A DNA stretch of 64,000 bases, taken from Talinum fruticosum (lineage: Eukaryota > Streptophyta > Magnoliopsida > Caryophyllales > Talinaceae). This document shows positions 35,171-47,900 of the stretch, in pieces. The stretch is from NCBI GenBank assembly GCA_021018815.1, contig JAITYX010000131.1:186001-250000 (forward strand), written 5' to 3'. The notes beneath the pieces were generated by a model that saw only the letters and a list, made by a program, of their open reading frames with translations, did not search any database and was not told the origin of the DNA. The first letter of the stretch is position 1; each line of letters opens with the position of its first letter. A program made the translations under genes and the position numbers.

Positions 35171-35602
35171 TTTACTTGTTCTTTCCTCCCTTATTTTGTT
35201 ATTTTTCCTGAAATGCATAGGGGAGAGAAAAGATAGAAAAATAGATGTTTGGTTTAGGGGAGTTCATCCCTTAGTCATTTTCCGAGTTTATTTTTCTTTA
35301 TTTTTATCTTGTACATATGTTTCTTGCAATGAATGAAATTTGCCTATTTTAGAGCATATATGTTTCGAGTATATATTCTATTTTTGCTTTGATATTTTAC
35401 TCTTTAACGTCTTTGCTACGATTACTTCAATAAACATGTTATGAGTGATGTTTTGATATAAGCTATACTCACAAGTGTTCACCGTTATTCTTACTCTAAT
35501 TAATGCTCTATACTATGATCATTTCTATGAGAAAAACTTAACTCTCTTATCTGTTTAGTTTTTATCTTAAGTATGGAATGTCTTTCATCAAAAGGAGGAG
35601 AT
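35171..35602 (+). other. copia-1 3' untranslated region and polypurine tract
   Basis: A T-rich tract lacking ORFs. It ends in AAAAGGAGGAGAT (35590-35602), a polypurine tract directly before the LTR start TGAAGACTCC at 35603. Confidence 0.75.
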
Positions 35603-36984
35603 TGAAGACTCCGGTATAACTTTATATCTCTCTTAGGTTTTGATTCTAAGTCATTTTGAGCTTTATAGAAACTTATATCTAAGTTTTCATTATGTTCTAA
35701 TCCACTAAGAAACTAGTCATTTATCTTATCACTCTTAACCGTGTTTCGACCACTCGGATACAACTCAAAACAATCGCACCGGCTTTGTGTTTGAAGTATA
35801 AATGAATTACAATGTTAATTCTAATGTCTAAGTAAGTTTATTTACAGAGAATTATTTACTTGATCAAGTTTATGTGTCTTGATATTTTATTCTCTCTAAC
35901 TTGATCATTTTAAGGATTGACTCAAGATGAAATATGAACCTAATGGATATTAGACTTAAAAATTCCATTTTTTAGGTCGAAGATAATTAAGTGCTTAATT
36001 ACTTTGATTTAATTATTATCTTTGCCTAATTTTTGACCAAAGTATTTTTATACTTTGAGTACCACTTTGATTTGCTTTTGTAGGTTGATTAAACAAGCCT
36101 AATCTATTTTTGAAATATAAAAGCTACCGGTTTCTTGTCGTTAAACATCGGTAGATAGAAAAGCACTATTTCGGACATGGCTCGGATATCGTGTCAAGGT
36201 TTGTTTCCAAAACTGGAAAACTTCAACTTTGAGTCTAACAGTTATTTCCACCCCAGTTTTGAATCACCACTAGAGGATTGGACTATCTTTTCAGCCAAGG
36301 ATCACTACACAACGTTCAAATCTCAACGAATCTTTTTTTTAGCGACTCGGACTAGTCATTACAATGGCTATTGAGGCTCACAAGTCCAGAACAAGTCTTA
36401 ACGGTGATTCTACTTTAGTGCTTATAAATAGAAGCCACTCCACAAGACTTGAAGATTGCAGGAACTGAACATATCCTACTCTTACTTAATCTTCTAGTGC
36501 TTACAACTCCTAATGTGTATTTTCTTACTTTATGAGTTGGAAAGAAAGTCTTGTAATCCCTTCTACTCTTTACTTTCTTTCTAAGTCCCTTGACTGAGCT
36601 ATAAGGGCTAACTTAGCTCGGTTGTTCCTGACTGTAAGGGTTTACTCGGTCGGGAAGTACTAGATCGAGATAAGGGAACTTTTGAGTCTAGGAAAACTTG
36701 TAAAGAAATTGTCTAAGAGAACAATTCGATTAGAGTGAGTCCTTTGTAGTCGAGGATTCAATTAGTGGATTTGACTTGGTGCTTAGATTAGCACTTGTTT
36801 GTGGTTTTCTACCCCGGGAGGGTTTCCACATATTTTTGTGTGTTTAACTTTATGAGTCCAATCTAGACTCGGAATCTATTTCTTATTTTGTTATGTGCAA
36901 AAGAGTTTGACTTTTCTAAAAATCGTCCATCACCCTATTAACCCCCTTCTAGGGTGACTTAGCCTGTCCAAGAGCAAACCTTCA
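35603..36984 (+). repeat. 3' LTR of copia-1 (1382 bp)
   Basis: It starts TGAAGACTCCGG after the polypurine tract and ends GAGCAAACCTTCA. TATAAATA at 36423-36430 is followed by GAAGCCACTC. Internal landmarks shared with the other LTRs are CCAAAACTGGAAA, CCTTGACTGAGCT and CCTTCTAGGGTGACTT. The downstream GGAGT is the expected target duplication. Confidence 0.92.
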
Positions 36985-38474
36985 GGAGTGATCCTGGTTC
37001 TATGAACCAAAGGTAGATCTTCCTCTACTTCTTCCTCTTCTTCAGCAAAAAATGTTGCTTGGCTGAGTTTCTAAGGCGGGGCCGTAGAGCGGCCTACATC
37101 ACCAACCTTTTACGAGGCACTCGAGTGTGATCGAAGATATCACCTCAGGTTCTTTGTTGCTATGTTCCTCGAGGCTAAACAACTTTAGCTTCCTTTTCTC
37201 CTTCTTTAGCTCCTCCTTCAACCTTCCTTGGCCTTCTTCTACTTCTTCTTGATCTTCTTCTTATTTAGACTCAAAAGAAGCTGGAGAACTCCTCAAATTT
37301 GTCTTCACAAGCATCTATGTCCTCGACGACCTTGGACCTTCTCTCTTGAAGGCGCAGAATTTGTTCCTTCTGGTCCTTGATCACCTTCTTTAGCTTATAA
37401 ATAAGATATTGACTCTACCTGAGTTGAGTTACGACCGGCTTTGCATCCGAGTCGGTATGGGGATGAAAGCCTCGAAAGCTCCTAGAGTTGATTTCAAATC
37501 TAGTGCAATTGAAGAGAGTTTGTTGGCCACCTTCTAAAGAAGCTCGATAGAAGGGGCATGTAGAGAAGTGGAAGGTCCAATAATTAGAAGTAGGACCTTA
37601 GGAGTACTTTGAGTCCGAGGAGGAGGAGGAGGAGGTAGCTCATACGAGTGAACCCGGAAACTTGGCTTGACTTCTTGGCATCCAAGACCAATAAGTTCAC
37701 CTTTGCCAAAACAAATTGCAGGCTCCAAGAAAGAGTTTGGGTCGAAGTGAGAGGGATCTCAAACCGAGTAAAAACAAGTAGAAAGAAGGGCTCCGGAAGG
37801 ATATGGAGTCTTCTTAGAGTCGAGATGGAACAGAGGCTATCTATTCCAGGATGAATGGAAAGAGGTCTACATCTAGCCCTCTAGGATGTCAAAGAGAACC
37901 TTGAGAACTTTAGAATTGAGGTTCTCTTTGGACGAGTAGTAAGAAAAGAATGTCCTCATAAGAATGAAGCATAGAAGTCCGGCTTTTGAGATCATCCGAG
38001 TAACGTAAAAGTTTTTCTAAACCGAGGAGGTTCTTTGGCATACATGTCAAAGAAGTCATATGCAACTTCATTGAAAGGTATGGGATTGGAGTTGAGAAAG
38101 AGAGACTTCACATCAAAAAGTTTGTGAAGTAGAGCTTGATTGATTTGAACAGTTTTCTCTTGAACAACGAGAAAAGATAACGTTATCTCTTGTCTGTCAT
38201 GTGAGTATAGAACTTAGAACAAGGTGCAGGTAAATATAATCACAAAAGCACGGATAGTTGTACACACCAGTTTTGGCGATGTGTTTCAACCAAGAAAAAG
38301 ATGTTTTTGGAAAGAACTTGTCATCATGGAAGAAGTGTTGGGCGACATTGTGTTTTGTGTCTTCTAAGGCGAGGCTCTTTCCCTTTACCTTATGCAGCCT
38401 CATAACGAGTGGTTTTGGTTCCGGCCTTCTTAGTGATCGAACCTCCTTCCACAGCTTCATCCTCTCTTAGGCAT
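36985..38474 (-). pseudogene. copia-2 extra ORF, degenerate, 3' cut by copia-1
   Basis: ATG on the - strand at 38472-38474 opens MPKRG-type sequence, then a KTK-rich segment. The conserved HFFHDDKFFPKTSFSWLKHI is at about 38280-38340, followed by GVYNYPCFCDYIY. The distal part is recognisable as reverse-strand matches to 33900-35000 (LRVL.VL.GYxVDLFP-like segments, acidic stretch). It is broken by several stops. Confidence 0.65.
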
Positions 38475-39046
38475 ATTAAGAGAGTAGAGAGTGTTCGAGA
38501 GAAATGAGAAAGAGAGTAGAAAACACACAAGATTCGAAACAAAGAAAGAGAGAGAGTGAGAGTAAGAGTAAGTGAACTCGAGAGTAAAGTGAGCGAGAGA
38601 GCAATCAATAAGTAGGTAAAGTGAAAGAGAGAAAAATGAAGCGGTGCTATTTATAGAGAGTAAAAGCTTTCAACCCGCCTTTCGACTTAGTTACCAAGCA
38701 ACCATTATCGGACCGTTGAAGTCTCTCGGCGCATAACGACTTGCTTTCCAATAGCTTTCTTCCAATGACTAGTTCACGCGACTATTAACGTGACACGAGA
38801 GAGAGAAAGAAGAAAGGATTTTTGAAAACATTTGTGAGAGTCTCCATTTATCCGGAGATGATCCCAAAATTTTGATGTCCATTTTGCTAATAATCCGAAT
38901 CGACTCGAGTAATGTGTCCGAGTTACTCGGAACACACTCGGAAAATTCATAACTCATAGCTCGGTCTAATTCGTGTCAATCGATCCATTTGTTATCTACT
39001 CAAAGCATATAACAATCAATCATAATTCATGCAATAACTCGGATAA
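38475..39046 (-). promoter_or_regulatory. copia-2 internal promoter-like leader
   Basis: On the - strand, CTATAAATAG at 38647-38656 lies about 175 bases before the ATG. A CT-rich leader (GA-rich on the + strand, 38500-38600) follows. Upstream are the shared phrases GAGCTATGAGTTATGAA and TAATGGATCGATTG-like sequence. Confidence 0.6.
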
Positions 39047-41207
39047 TCATTTATTTAACATTCCAAGCTCATTCCTAATAAAGCAAAACCGATCTTCACT
39101 CAAAGGCTTAGTGAAAATATCAGCTAACTCAAATTTTATAGGAATAAACTCAAGCTCAATATCACCTTTCTCAGAATGGTCTCTCGGAAAATGATACCTA
39201 ACCTTAATGTGCTTTGCCTTTGAGTGCTGAACTGGATTCTTAGCAATGCTGATTGCACTTTGGCTGTCACACTTGATTGGAGTAAATGTAAACGATAGAC
39301 CAAGATTCTTCAAGTGTTGCTTGATCTAGAGAATCCGAGCACAACAAGCTCCAGCTGCAATGTACACCTCAGCAGTTGATAGAGAAATTGTGTTGTGCTT
39401 CTTTAAGTGCCAAGAGATGAGTGATTTACCCATAAATTGACATGCTCCTAATGTGCTCTTTCGATCAACTTTATATCCAGCATAGTCGGCATCGAGTATC
39501 CAATGAGAGTCGGATCCGAGTTCTTTGAATACCGGAGACTAAGATTCCGAGTCCCTACAAGATATCTAAAAATTGTCTTCACTGCTGTGAGGTGTGATTC
39601 CTTAGGATTAGCTTGAAATCTTGCACAACGGAAAATACTAAACATGATATCGGGCCTACTAGATGTAAGATAAAGTAGGGAACCAATCATACCTCTGTAG
39701 AGTTTCGATCTACGACTTTATCTTTCTCATCTAAGTCCGGTTTTAAACTGCTACTCATGGGTGTTGCTGCATGCTTTACATCTTGTAGCTTGTACTTCTT
39801 CAATAACTCCTTGGTGTATTTAGATTGATGGACATAGATGCCATCCTTTTCTTGCTTGATTTGCGAGTCCAAGGAAGAAATTGAGTTCTCCCATCATGCT
39901 CATTTGGAACTCCCATCTCATTAACTCGGAAAACTCTTGGCATAGAGTTTCATTAGTATCTCCAAAAATAATATCATCAACATAGATTGGAATGATAAGA
40001 AAATCATTCCCCTTGGTTTTTCTAAAAGAGTTTTGTCAATTTGACCTCTTTTGAAATCATTTTCAACTAAGAAACTACTTAGTCTTTCATACCAAGTTAT
40101 GGGAGCTTGTTTCGGACCATATAAAGCCTTGCAACTTGAAAACATGATTTAGAAATTAAGAATTTTCAAATCCAAGGGGTAACTTAACATAAACTTCTTC
40201 TAAAATATAACAATTGAGAAATGCGCACTTAACATCCATTTGATAAAGCTTGATGTTCATGCTAGATGCAAATGCTAAAAGAATTGTAATTGCCTCAATC
40301 TTACCAACAGGTACAAAGGTTTCCCCACAATCAATTCCCTCTTCTTGGTTATACTCCTGAGCAACTAATCTAGCCTTATTTCTAACTACTAACCCTTGCT
40401 CATTCAGTTTGTTCTTCAAAACCCATTTGGTTCCTATTATTGGGTGGTTAGAAGGTTGTTTGGTCGAGTCCATACTTGGTTTCTTTCAAATTAATTTAGT
40501 TCCTCTTGCATCGCCTCTACCCATTCAGGTTCAGCTAAGGCTTCTAGTAAATTTTTAGGTTTAGTTAATGATATGAATGCTGAAAATGCACACAGATTTT
40601 GCAAAGAAGAATGAGTTCTTACCCCATTGTTGATATCAAAAGGTATATTCTCGGGAGGGTGACTGGTTGCATATTTGAAAGTTCTACATGTCCTCTCATT
40701 TACTGAGTTTGTTAGTTGAATAGGCTGATCTTCAATTGGGTGCTCTTGTTGAACTTCGCATTGGCTTGTTCTTCGAGCATTCTGAGCTGGCTCTTGAGCT
40801 TTCTCATTCCGAGTCACTTCATTATGAGTTGGCTCTTTCGAGTTATCTTAGTTCTTTTATTTTGACTCTTTCGAGTTCGGCTTGAGCAATGTTATCTTCA
40901 TCTCTATTAAGCTTGTGATTAGAGAAGATGGATTCACTTATCCTGCCAAGATCAATATCATTAAATACAACATGGATGCTTTCTTCAACTTTGTTAGTTC
41001 TTTTGTTAAAAAACTCTATAAGCTTTATTATAAGATGAGTAACCCAGAAATATACCTTTATCCGACCTTGCATCAAACTTAGTCAGATGTTCCTTACCAT
41101 TGTTATGCACATAGCATTTACATCCGAATGGTTTGAAGTATGAGATGTTGGGCTTCTTCTCCTTGTACAGCTCATAAGGTGTCTTCTTCAGAATGGGTCC
41201 GATGAGG
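39047..41207 (-). pseudogene. pol: copia-2 pol: RNase H, RT, integrase C-terminal part
   Basis: The RNase H end reads KCDSQSAISIAKNPVQHSKA and LADIFTKPLSEDRFCFIRNE (39050-39275). RT fragments are IGTKWVLKNKLNEQGLVVRN (about 40350-40425), LYQMDVKCAFLNCYILEEVY (about 40180-40245), and YVDD (39973-39984, CCAATCTATGTTGATGAT). The RT-integrase linker is Gln/Glu/Asn-rich (40491-40817). Integrase end fragments are at 40843-41200. Pol is divided into seven or more frames by indels. The integrase continues after the solo LTR at 42699. Confidence 0.85.
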
Positions 41208-42698
41208 TGAAGGTTTGCTCTTGGAGAGTTTAAGTCACCCTAGAGGGAGATTAATAGGGTGATGAGGAAATTTAAAGAACTTAGACACTTTTTTCTTGTA
41301 AAGTGATAAACAACCGAGTCTAAGTCTAGATTGGACTCATAAATGCAAGCACTCGAAATGCAAGCACTCGAAATACCTGGAATCCCTCCCGGGCAGAAAA
41401 CAACGGTAAGTGCTAATCCAAGCACCAAGTCAAATCCACTATTCTGAATCCTCAAAATACAACAGAACCGACTTTACCAGAATTGCCCCCTTAAACAATT
41501 CCTTACAAGGTTTTCCTAGACTTAGAAGATGCCTTATCCGATCTAGTACTTCCCGACTAAGGTAACCTTTACAATAAGGGACGATTTAGCTGAGTTAACC
41601 CTTACAACTCAGTCAAAGGACCTTAGAAAGTAAGAGAAGAATGTGACTAATTATAAGACTTTACAACTCAAAAATATTAAATACGGATCGGGAGTTGTAA
41701 ATAGAAGATTGAATGTGAAAACAATAACTCTTTCTCAAGTAATGTGTTTTGTAATGATGTTCAGCGATCTTCTAGTCTTACTGAAGAGACTTCTATTTAT
41801 ATCCAACCAAGCGAGTGATCGTTGAGTCTTGGTTCCGAACGAAAGTCTTCATCGGCGGTTGTAACGGCTCTTCGTGTCACTCGAAAAGATCCATTTGAAT
41901 GTGAACGTTGTACAATGGCTCTTGGATTCAAAAGGTGTTCCAGTCAGCTGGTGTTGTCCGAAAAGCAAGGTGAAAACCACCATTGAATCTAGCATTGAAG
42001 TTTTCTAGTTTTGAAAACACACAATCCCGACACGGTGTCCGAGACCCGTTAAGAAGAAGATAAAGCTTGTCTACTAGTGATTGACAACTAGAAGCCTACT
42101 ACTTTTGTATTTGAAAAATGAGTTAGCCTCATTTCAATAACCTACAAAAGTAAATCGCTTTGGTTCTCAAAGTATATAATACTTTGGTCCAAGATTAGGC
42201 ACAGATAATATTTAAATTAGAGTAATTAAGTGCTTAATTATCTTAGGCTTAGAAGAGTGGAATTTTCTGAGTCTAATATTTAATATACTCAAATTCCATC
42301 GAGTCAATCCTAAGGATGATCATGTTAAAAGAATAAAACATCGAGTATAGCAACTTGATCCGGACAAATAATTCTCACGTAAATAAACTGACTTAGAATG
42401 ATGAATTAACACTCGTAATTCACTTTGCGTTAAAATATGTAGTCGGTACTCAGAATAAAAGTGTTAGAGGAATTATTTAAGCATGCGATAATTCGAGTGA
42501 TGTCCGAGTGAGTCGAAACATCGGTGTAAAAGATATACAATAATGTGTTTTCCGAGTCAATCGGAGACAAATGAAAACTTATACAAGAGTTTCTATATAC
42601 TTAGACTGACTTGAAATCAAAACTTAAGAGAGATGAGATTTATACCTGAATCTTCACATTGTACTCGGAATGACATAGAGTTAGAATTTGACTCTTCA
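41208..42698 (-). mobile_element. Solo LTR of the copia family in copia-2 integrase (perfect TSD)
   Basis: On the - strand it starts TGAAGAGTCAAATTC and ends GAGCAAACCTTCA. Flanks are TGAGG (41203-41207) and TGAGG (42699-42703), a perfect duplication. Removing it restores the integrase phrase found at about 46880-46920 in copia-3. TATAAATA (reverse complement) is at 41794-41801. Confidence 0.93.
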
Positions 42699-42946
42699 TG
42701 AGGCATATGATTAGTGTATAATTTTCTGTGTTGACTGCCTTACCCTAGGAATAATAAGGTAGATCATTTTCCTTCCTATTTCTTCAAGAGTTATGCTCTT
42801 TCTCTCCACTCCTCCATTATTTTGAAGAGTTCTTGGTGCTTAGAAGTTGTGAGAGATGCCATTATATCATAGAAATCAACAAATTCTGAGTAATCAAACT
42901 CTCTTCCATGGTAAGTTCAAATTCTTCCGATCCGAGTCTCAAAGTT
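42699..42946 (-). pseudogene. copia-2 integrase core remnant
   Basis: The - strand sequence corresponds to the integrase core around 56010-56130 of copia-4 (the NGVMERKNRTLEEIGRT equivalent, with changes). It runs up to the break at about 42946. Confidence 0.7.
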
Positions 42947-44289
42947 ACGGTTCGGGGGCAGCCGCACCTTATCCCTCGAGTTGAGCGGCCTCCTCTTTCT
43001 CCTCTTCCTCCTCTTCTTCCTTCTTTTCTTCGTTCTCCTCTTTAGGCTAAGCTGCTTTAGCCACGGCTTCTTCGTCTTCAACGTCGGCCGAAAGAGACTT
43101 GGCTTGACTGGAGGACTCCTCAAAAGTATCCGAACTTTCGGGTCCTGGGAAGCCTTGGATCGGTGTTCTTGGAGGAGTTGGAGCTGCTCACGCTGCTCGC
43201 CGATGATGCCCTTTATCTCGATCAACAGATCCTGGCTCTCCTGAATCCGAGACTGGCTCTGTCTTTTGGCCGATCATCGGGCTTTATAAGACAATTTTTA
43301 GAGAGCGCAGGGTGCCTCGAAGTTCTTCGGACACGAGAGGAGAGTTTGCCTACGAAAATGGTAAACATAGCCTCGGAGGCTGTAGAAGGTGGTTCGGATG
43401 TGGAGGGACCAGCAGAAGGAGGAGGGAGTGGTGGAGGAATCCGAGTGTGAGTGGGAGGGGGTGAGGGGGCTTCGATTGAGACTCGTGGACCCGGATACTA
43501 GGATTGACTTCTTAATATCCATAGCCTAGAAGCTCTTTCCTGCCCACCACTATGGCAGCCTCGAAACCGCATTAGGATTTGAGGGAGGGGAACCTTAAAG
43601 CTGTTTGAAAAGAACAATCGGAAGGGCTCCGAAGGGAAAAAGAGCATAATTTTTGGATTGAGTAGGCACGAAGCCATTTGCGCAAGAATATCAGGGAAGA
43701 GGTCTACGTTGTAGCCCTCTATAATATCAAATAAAGCTCCGAGAATCTTGGAATTGAGATTCTCTTTGCTAGAGTAATGAGAAAAGAAAGTTCTCATCAA
43801 GAGAAAACAAAGTAGTCTAGCCTCGGTCTTCATCCGAGTCACCGAGAAATTTTTGAGTGACTCGGGGACCTCATTAGCGTACTTCTCGGATAACTCATCT
43901 GCAATCTCCATAAATGGGATGGGATTGCGAGTTAAGAAAAAGAGAAGAGACTTTGAAGATTCTGTGAAGGAGAAAGAGGTTGATATGAACAGACCTTTTC
44001 TTGAACTCGTGAGGTGATGACCCCTTCGAGTAAGACATATTCGAATAGAACTCGAGCAACGAGTTTAGGATAGATAAATTCACCGAAGCACAAGAAATTG
44101 TACACTCCAAGTGCTCTTTATGTGTTGCAACCATGAAAACGAAGTCGTTGGAAAGAATTTGTCATCCAACGTAAGGTGTTGAGTAATGAAGATCTTAGAA
44201 GGATTAGAGGTACCCTCTTCAGGAGTTTTTGTACGGGGCTTCTTGGTAGCGAGCCCTAGCAAATCAGGTGCTGAACCCCTTTTAGGCAT
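42947..44289 (-). pseudogene. copia-3 extra ORF, degenerate
   Basis: ATG at 44287-44289 (- strand) opens MPKRGSAPDLLGLATKKPRT. Then comes ITQHLTLDDKFFPTTSFSWL (about 44120-44185). A second frame (43498-43911) has VNEV-like PESLKNFSVTRMKTEA and KILGALFDIIEGYNVDLFPD. The distal part is a Pro/Ser region and a Lys/Arg/Glu-rich stretch (about 42980-43090). It closely parallels the copia-4 copy at 58970-60337. Stops and frameshifts break it. Confidence 0.68.
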
Positions 44290-44622
44290 GGCGAGAATTT
44301 TTTAAGAAATTGAGAGGACTCGGAGAGAGAGAGAGAACAAAGAGAGTAAGAGAGAGAGCACTTCGAATTCGAGAGAGAGAGAATTTGAGTGATCGAGAAT
44401 TCTTAAAAAGTAAGAAGGCGAGTGAGTAAAGTAATGAAATAAAGGTAAAGGGTTGCTATTTATAGTAGAAAGAAATTACCTTCAGCCTTCGGTCTGACCT
44501 GAAGCTCTAATGGCCGTCTTAGACAGGTGTGACGTTTTTGCTCTCCACGATTAGAATTCTAGTAGCTTTCTTTTAACGGCTAGTTTTCCGATCGAAACGC
44601 TTGCGAGAGAGAGAGAGATAGA

Positions 44623-44670
<48 letters not shown>

Positions 44671-44912
44671 GACTTTTAAAAAATATTTATGAAATTCTCC
44701 ATTTATCTAGAGATGATTCCGGAAGTTTGATGTCCATTTTGCTCAAAAAGCGAGTCCGACTCGGTGTGGTTCCTAAGTGACTCGGAATACTCAAAGACCT
44801 AATAACTCATAGCTCAATTTCACTTGGTCAACTGATCCATTTGTTATTAAGATAAAAGAAGAACTTATAACACATAATTATGCAAGGTAATTTCACTTAG
44901 AAAAACACATAA
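44290..44912 (-). promoter_or_regulatory. copia-3 internal promoter-like leader with GA microsatellite
   Basis: CTATAAATAG-type TATA on the - strand at 44456-44464, about 170 bases before the ATG. A CT-rich leader follows (GA-rich on +, 44310-44400). Upstream lies a long GA microsatellite (44605-44667) and the shared GAGCTATGAGTTAT phrase near 44805. Confidence 0.6.
44605..44667. repeat. (GA)n microsatellite
   Basis: About 60 bases of almost pure GA, interrupted once by ATAGAGAT near 44618. Confidence 0.9.
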
Positions 44913-47900
44913 TCATGCATTAATCATGCCAAGCTCATTCCTAACAAAACAAAACTGATCCTCACTAAGTGGCTTAGTGAAAATATCAGCTAACTAAAAT
45001 TTCGTACAAATGAATTCAAGTTCAATATCACCTTTCTCATAATGGTCTCTCGGAAAATGATACTTGGACCTCAATATGCTTTGTCTTTGAGTGCTTGAAC
45101 TGGATTCTTAGTGATGCTAATTGCACTCTGATTGTCACACTTGATTGGGATTGAATTGAATGAGAGTACAAGATCCTTCAAGTGCTGCTTGATCCACAAA
45201 ATCTGCTCACAGACAAGCTCCATTTGTAATGTACTCGGCTTAAGTAGTTGATAGACCAACCGAGTTCCGCTTCTTTGAGTGCCAAGATGTGAGAGATTGC
45301 CCCAGAAATTGGCATGCTCCTGATGTGCTCTTTCTATTAACTTTGTAACCAGCATAGTCATCATCCGAGTATCCAATGAGGGTCGGTTTTGAGTTTCTTG
45401 AAAACCATAGACCAAGATTCCGAGTCCCTGCAACATATCCGAAAATCTTCTTCACCGCAGTGAGATGTGAATCTTTTGGATTACCTTGAAATATTGCACA
45501 CAAATAGACACTAAACATAATATCTGGCCTACTAGATGTGAGATAGAGTAGAGATTCTATCATACCTCTATAAAGTTTCCGATCTACTCGCTTTACCTTT
45601 TTCGATCCGAGTCCAATTTCATACTCCTACTCATAGGTGTGGCTGCATGTTTAACATCTTGAAGCTTGTACTTTTTAACAACTCCTTGGTATACTTAGAT
45701 TGATGGACATAAATCTAAGCAATAAGGAAATCTTTCCCCTTGGTTTTTATGAAAAGATTTTTGTCAATATGACCTCTTAAAAGCTGCTCGGTCTTTCATA
45801 CCAAGCTCTAGGAGCTTGTTTAAAACCATATAAAGCCTTATGCAATTTAAAAATATGATTTGGAAATTCTGAGTTTTCAAATCTAGGGGGTTCCTCAACA
45901 TAGACTTCCTGTTGAATAAAACCATTCAGAAAAGCACATTTAACATCCATTTGATACAATTTAATATTCAAGCTAGATGCAAATACTAACCGAATTTTGA
46001 TTACTTCAATCCTAACAACTGGTGCAAAGTTTTCCCTACACTCAATTCCTTTTTCTTGATTATAACCTTGAGCCACAAGTCTAGCCTTATTTCTAACTAC
46101 CAACCCATCCTCATCTAGTTTGTTTTTGAAAACCCATTTGGTTCTTATGACTGAGTGGTCAAAGGGTCGTTTGGTCAAAGTCCGGACTCGGTTTCTTTCA
46201 AATTTATTGAGCTCTTCTTGCATGGCCTCTACCCATTTAGGTTTATTTAGGGCCTCTAGTGCATTTTGGGTTCCGTTAATGATATGAATGCAGTGAATGC
46301 ACAAAGATTTTGCAAAGAAGAACGAGTTCTTACCCCATTGTTAATGTCGGAAAGAATGTTCTCAAGTGGGTGGTTGGATTCATATTTGAATGCTTAACCT
46401 AACCTCTTATTCACCAAATTCGTTGGTTAAATTGGCTGATCTTCGGTTGTTTGAGCTTGGTGAGTCTCCTCATTTGCTTGTCCTTCAGCATTCCGAGCTG
46501 GCTCTTGAGCTTGTTCAGTTTGAGTCCTAGTGTTCTATGTTGCCTCATTTTGAGTTGCTTTCTTCGATTCTTTCGAGCTCAACTTCAGTAAGATCATCTT
46601 CATCTCGACTGAGTTTTAGATCTAAGAAAGTTGACTCACTTGTTCTTCCCTGATCTATCTCAACAAACACAATGTGGATACTTTCTTTTACTTTGTTAGT
46701 TCTTTTATTAAAAACACGCTAAGCTTTATAGTGAGATGAGTAACCCGGAAATATACCTTCATTTGACCTAGCATCAAACCTAGTCGGTTGATCTTTGCAG
46801 TTATTATGAACAAAGCACTTATATCCAAATTCTTTGAAGTATGAGATGTTAGATTTCTTTCCCTTGTAAAGCTCGTAGAGAGTTTTCTTCAAGATGGGTC
46901 TAATGAGGCATCCGTTGAGTATGTAATTTTCTATGTTGATTGCCTCACCCCGTAAATAGTAAGGTAGATCATTTTCAATCATCATCGTCCTTCCTATTTC
47001 TTCAAGAGTTTGGTTCTTTCTCTCCACTACTCCATTCTGTTGAGGAGTTCTAGGTGTTAAGAAGTTGTGAGAGATATCGTTCTTCTCATAAAACTCGTAA
47101 ATTCCGAGTAGTTGAACTCGCTTCCATGGTCGGTTCGAATTCTTCTAATCTGAGTCCGAGACTCCACTTGAATTTTCCTGCAGAGCTTACTGAACTTTTT
47201 GAAAGCTTCATTCTTGTTCTTAAGAAAACAAACCCAAGTAAATCGTGAGAAATCATCAACAATTACAAGTACATACGATTTACCTCCGACGATTTTCACA
47301 GAGATTTCACCACATTAATCCATATAAAGTAGTTCAAGCACTTCGGATGCGGAGACAATTTTGAGAGGTTTGAAGGATGATATGACCCGTTTCCCTTTTG
47401 TACGTGCTTCACAGATTTTATCTTTCTTAAATGCACATTTAGGTAAGCCCCTAACTAAACCATGAGATGCAAGCTTTTTAATAGTGTGCATGCCAACATG
47501 ACCTAGTCTACGATTCCATGTCCAAGAATCATCAAGTAACGATGCTTTTAAGCAAGATAAATTCCGAGTTGGATCGAAAGAGGAATAAAATAAGTATTAC
47601 CTGAGAGCTTAGTCTCTTTTATAGCTGCATCGAAATGTAGCAATTAGTCCGAGTAAACCTTACCTCTTAACCTTTGTCACACAGATGAGAGATGCCGAGA
47701 ACATTGTACTTTAATCCCTTGACAAGATAAACCGGGCTGACTAGGTTATCTCCTTAACCAATTTTGCCAATCCCAACTATCTTGCCCTTGCTGTCATCTC
47801 CAAAAGAGATTTTTCCTCCTTTCGGATCTTCTAGCTCATAGAAGAGTCTTGAATCTCCCGACATGTGGCATGAGCATCCACTGTCCTAAGTACCAATGAC

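Larger units (their letters stand above)
1..36984 (+). mobile_element. copia-1: SIRE-like Ty1/copia element, 5' end outside window, nested
   Basis: The element runs gag, protease, integrase, RT, RNase H, extra ORF, polypurine tract, 3' LTR on the + strand. That is Ty1/copia order, because integrase precedes RT. The long hydrophilic Gag and the extra ORF after pol suggest the SIRE/Maximus lineage (inference). It is split by a solo LTR at 2228-5415 and by a Tat-type element at 7779-33021, so its own DNA is 1-2227, 5416-7778 and 33022-36984. All ORFs are broken. Its right flank falls inside the extra ORF of copia-2 (opposite strand), so copia-1 appears to have inserted into copia-2. The left LTR should lie left of position 1, preceded by the repeat GGAGT seen at 36985-36989. 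Confidence 0.9.
36985..42946 (-). mobile_element. copia-2: same family, - strand, host of copia-1
   Basis: On the - strand: integrase (42946 to about 40850, split by a solo LTR), RT, RNase H, TATA/CT-rich leader, extra ORF. It lacks protease and gag: at about 42946 integrase sequence switches into the extra ORF of copia-3. Its 3' part is cut at 36985 by copia-1, so its 3' end should continue left of the window. Confidence 0.85.
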
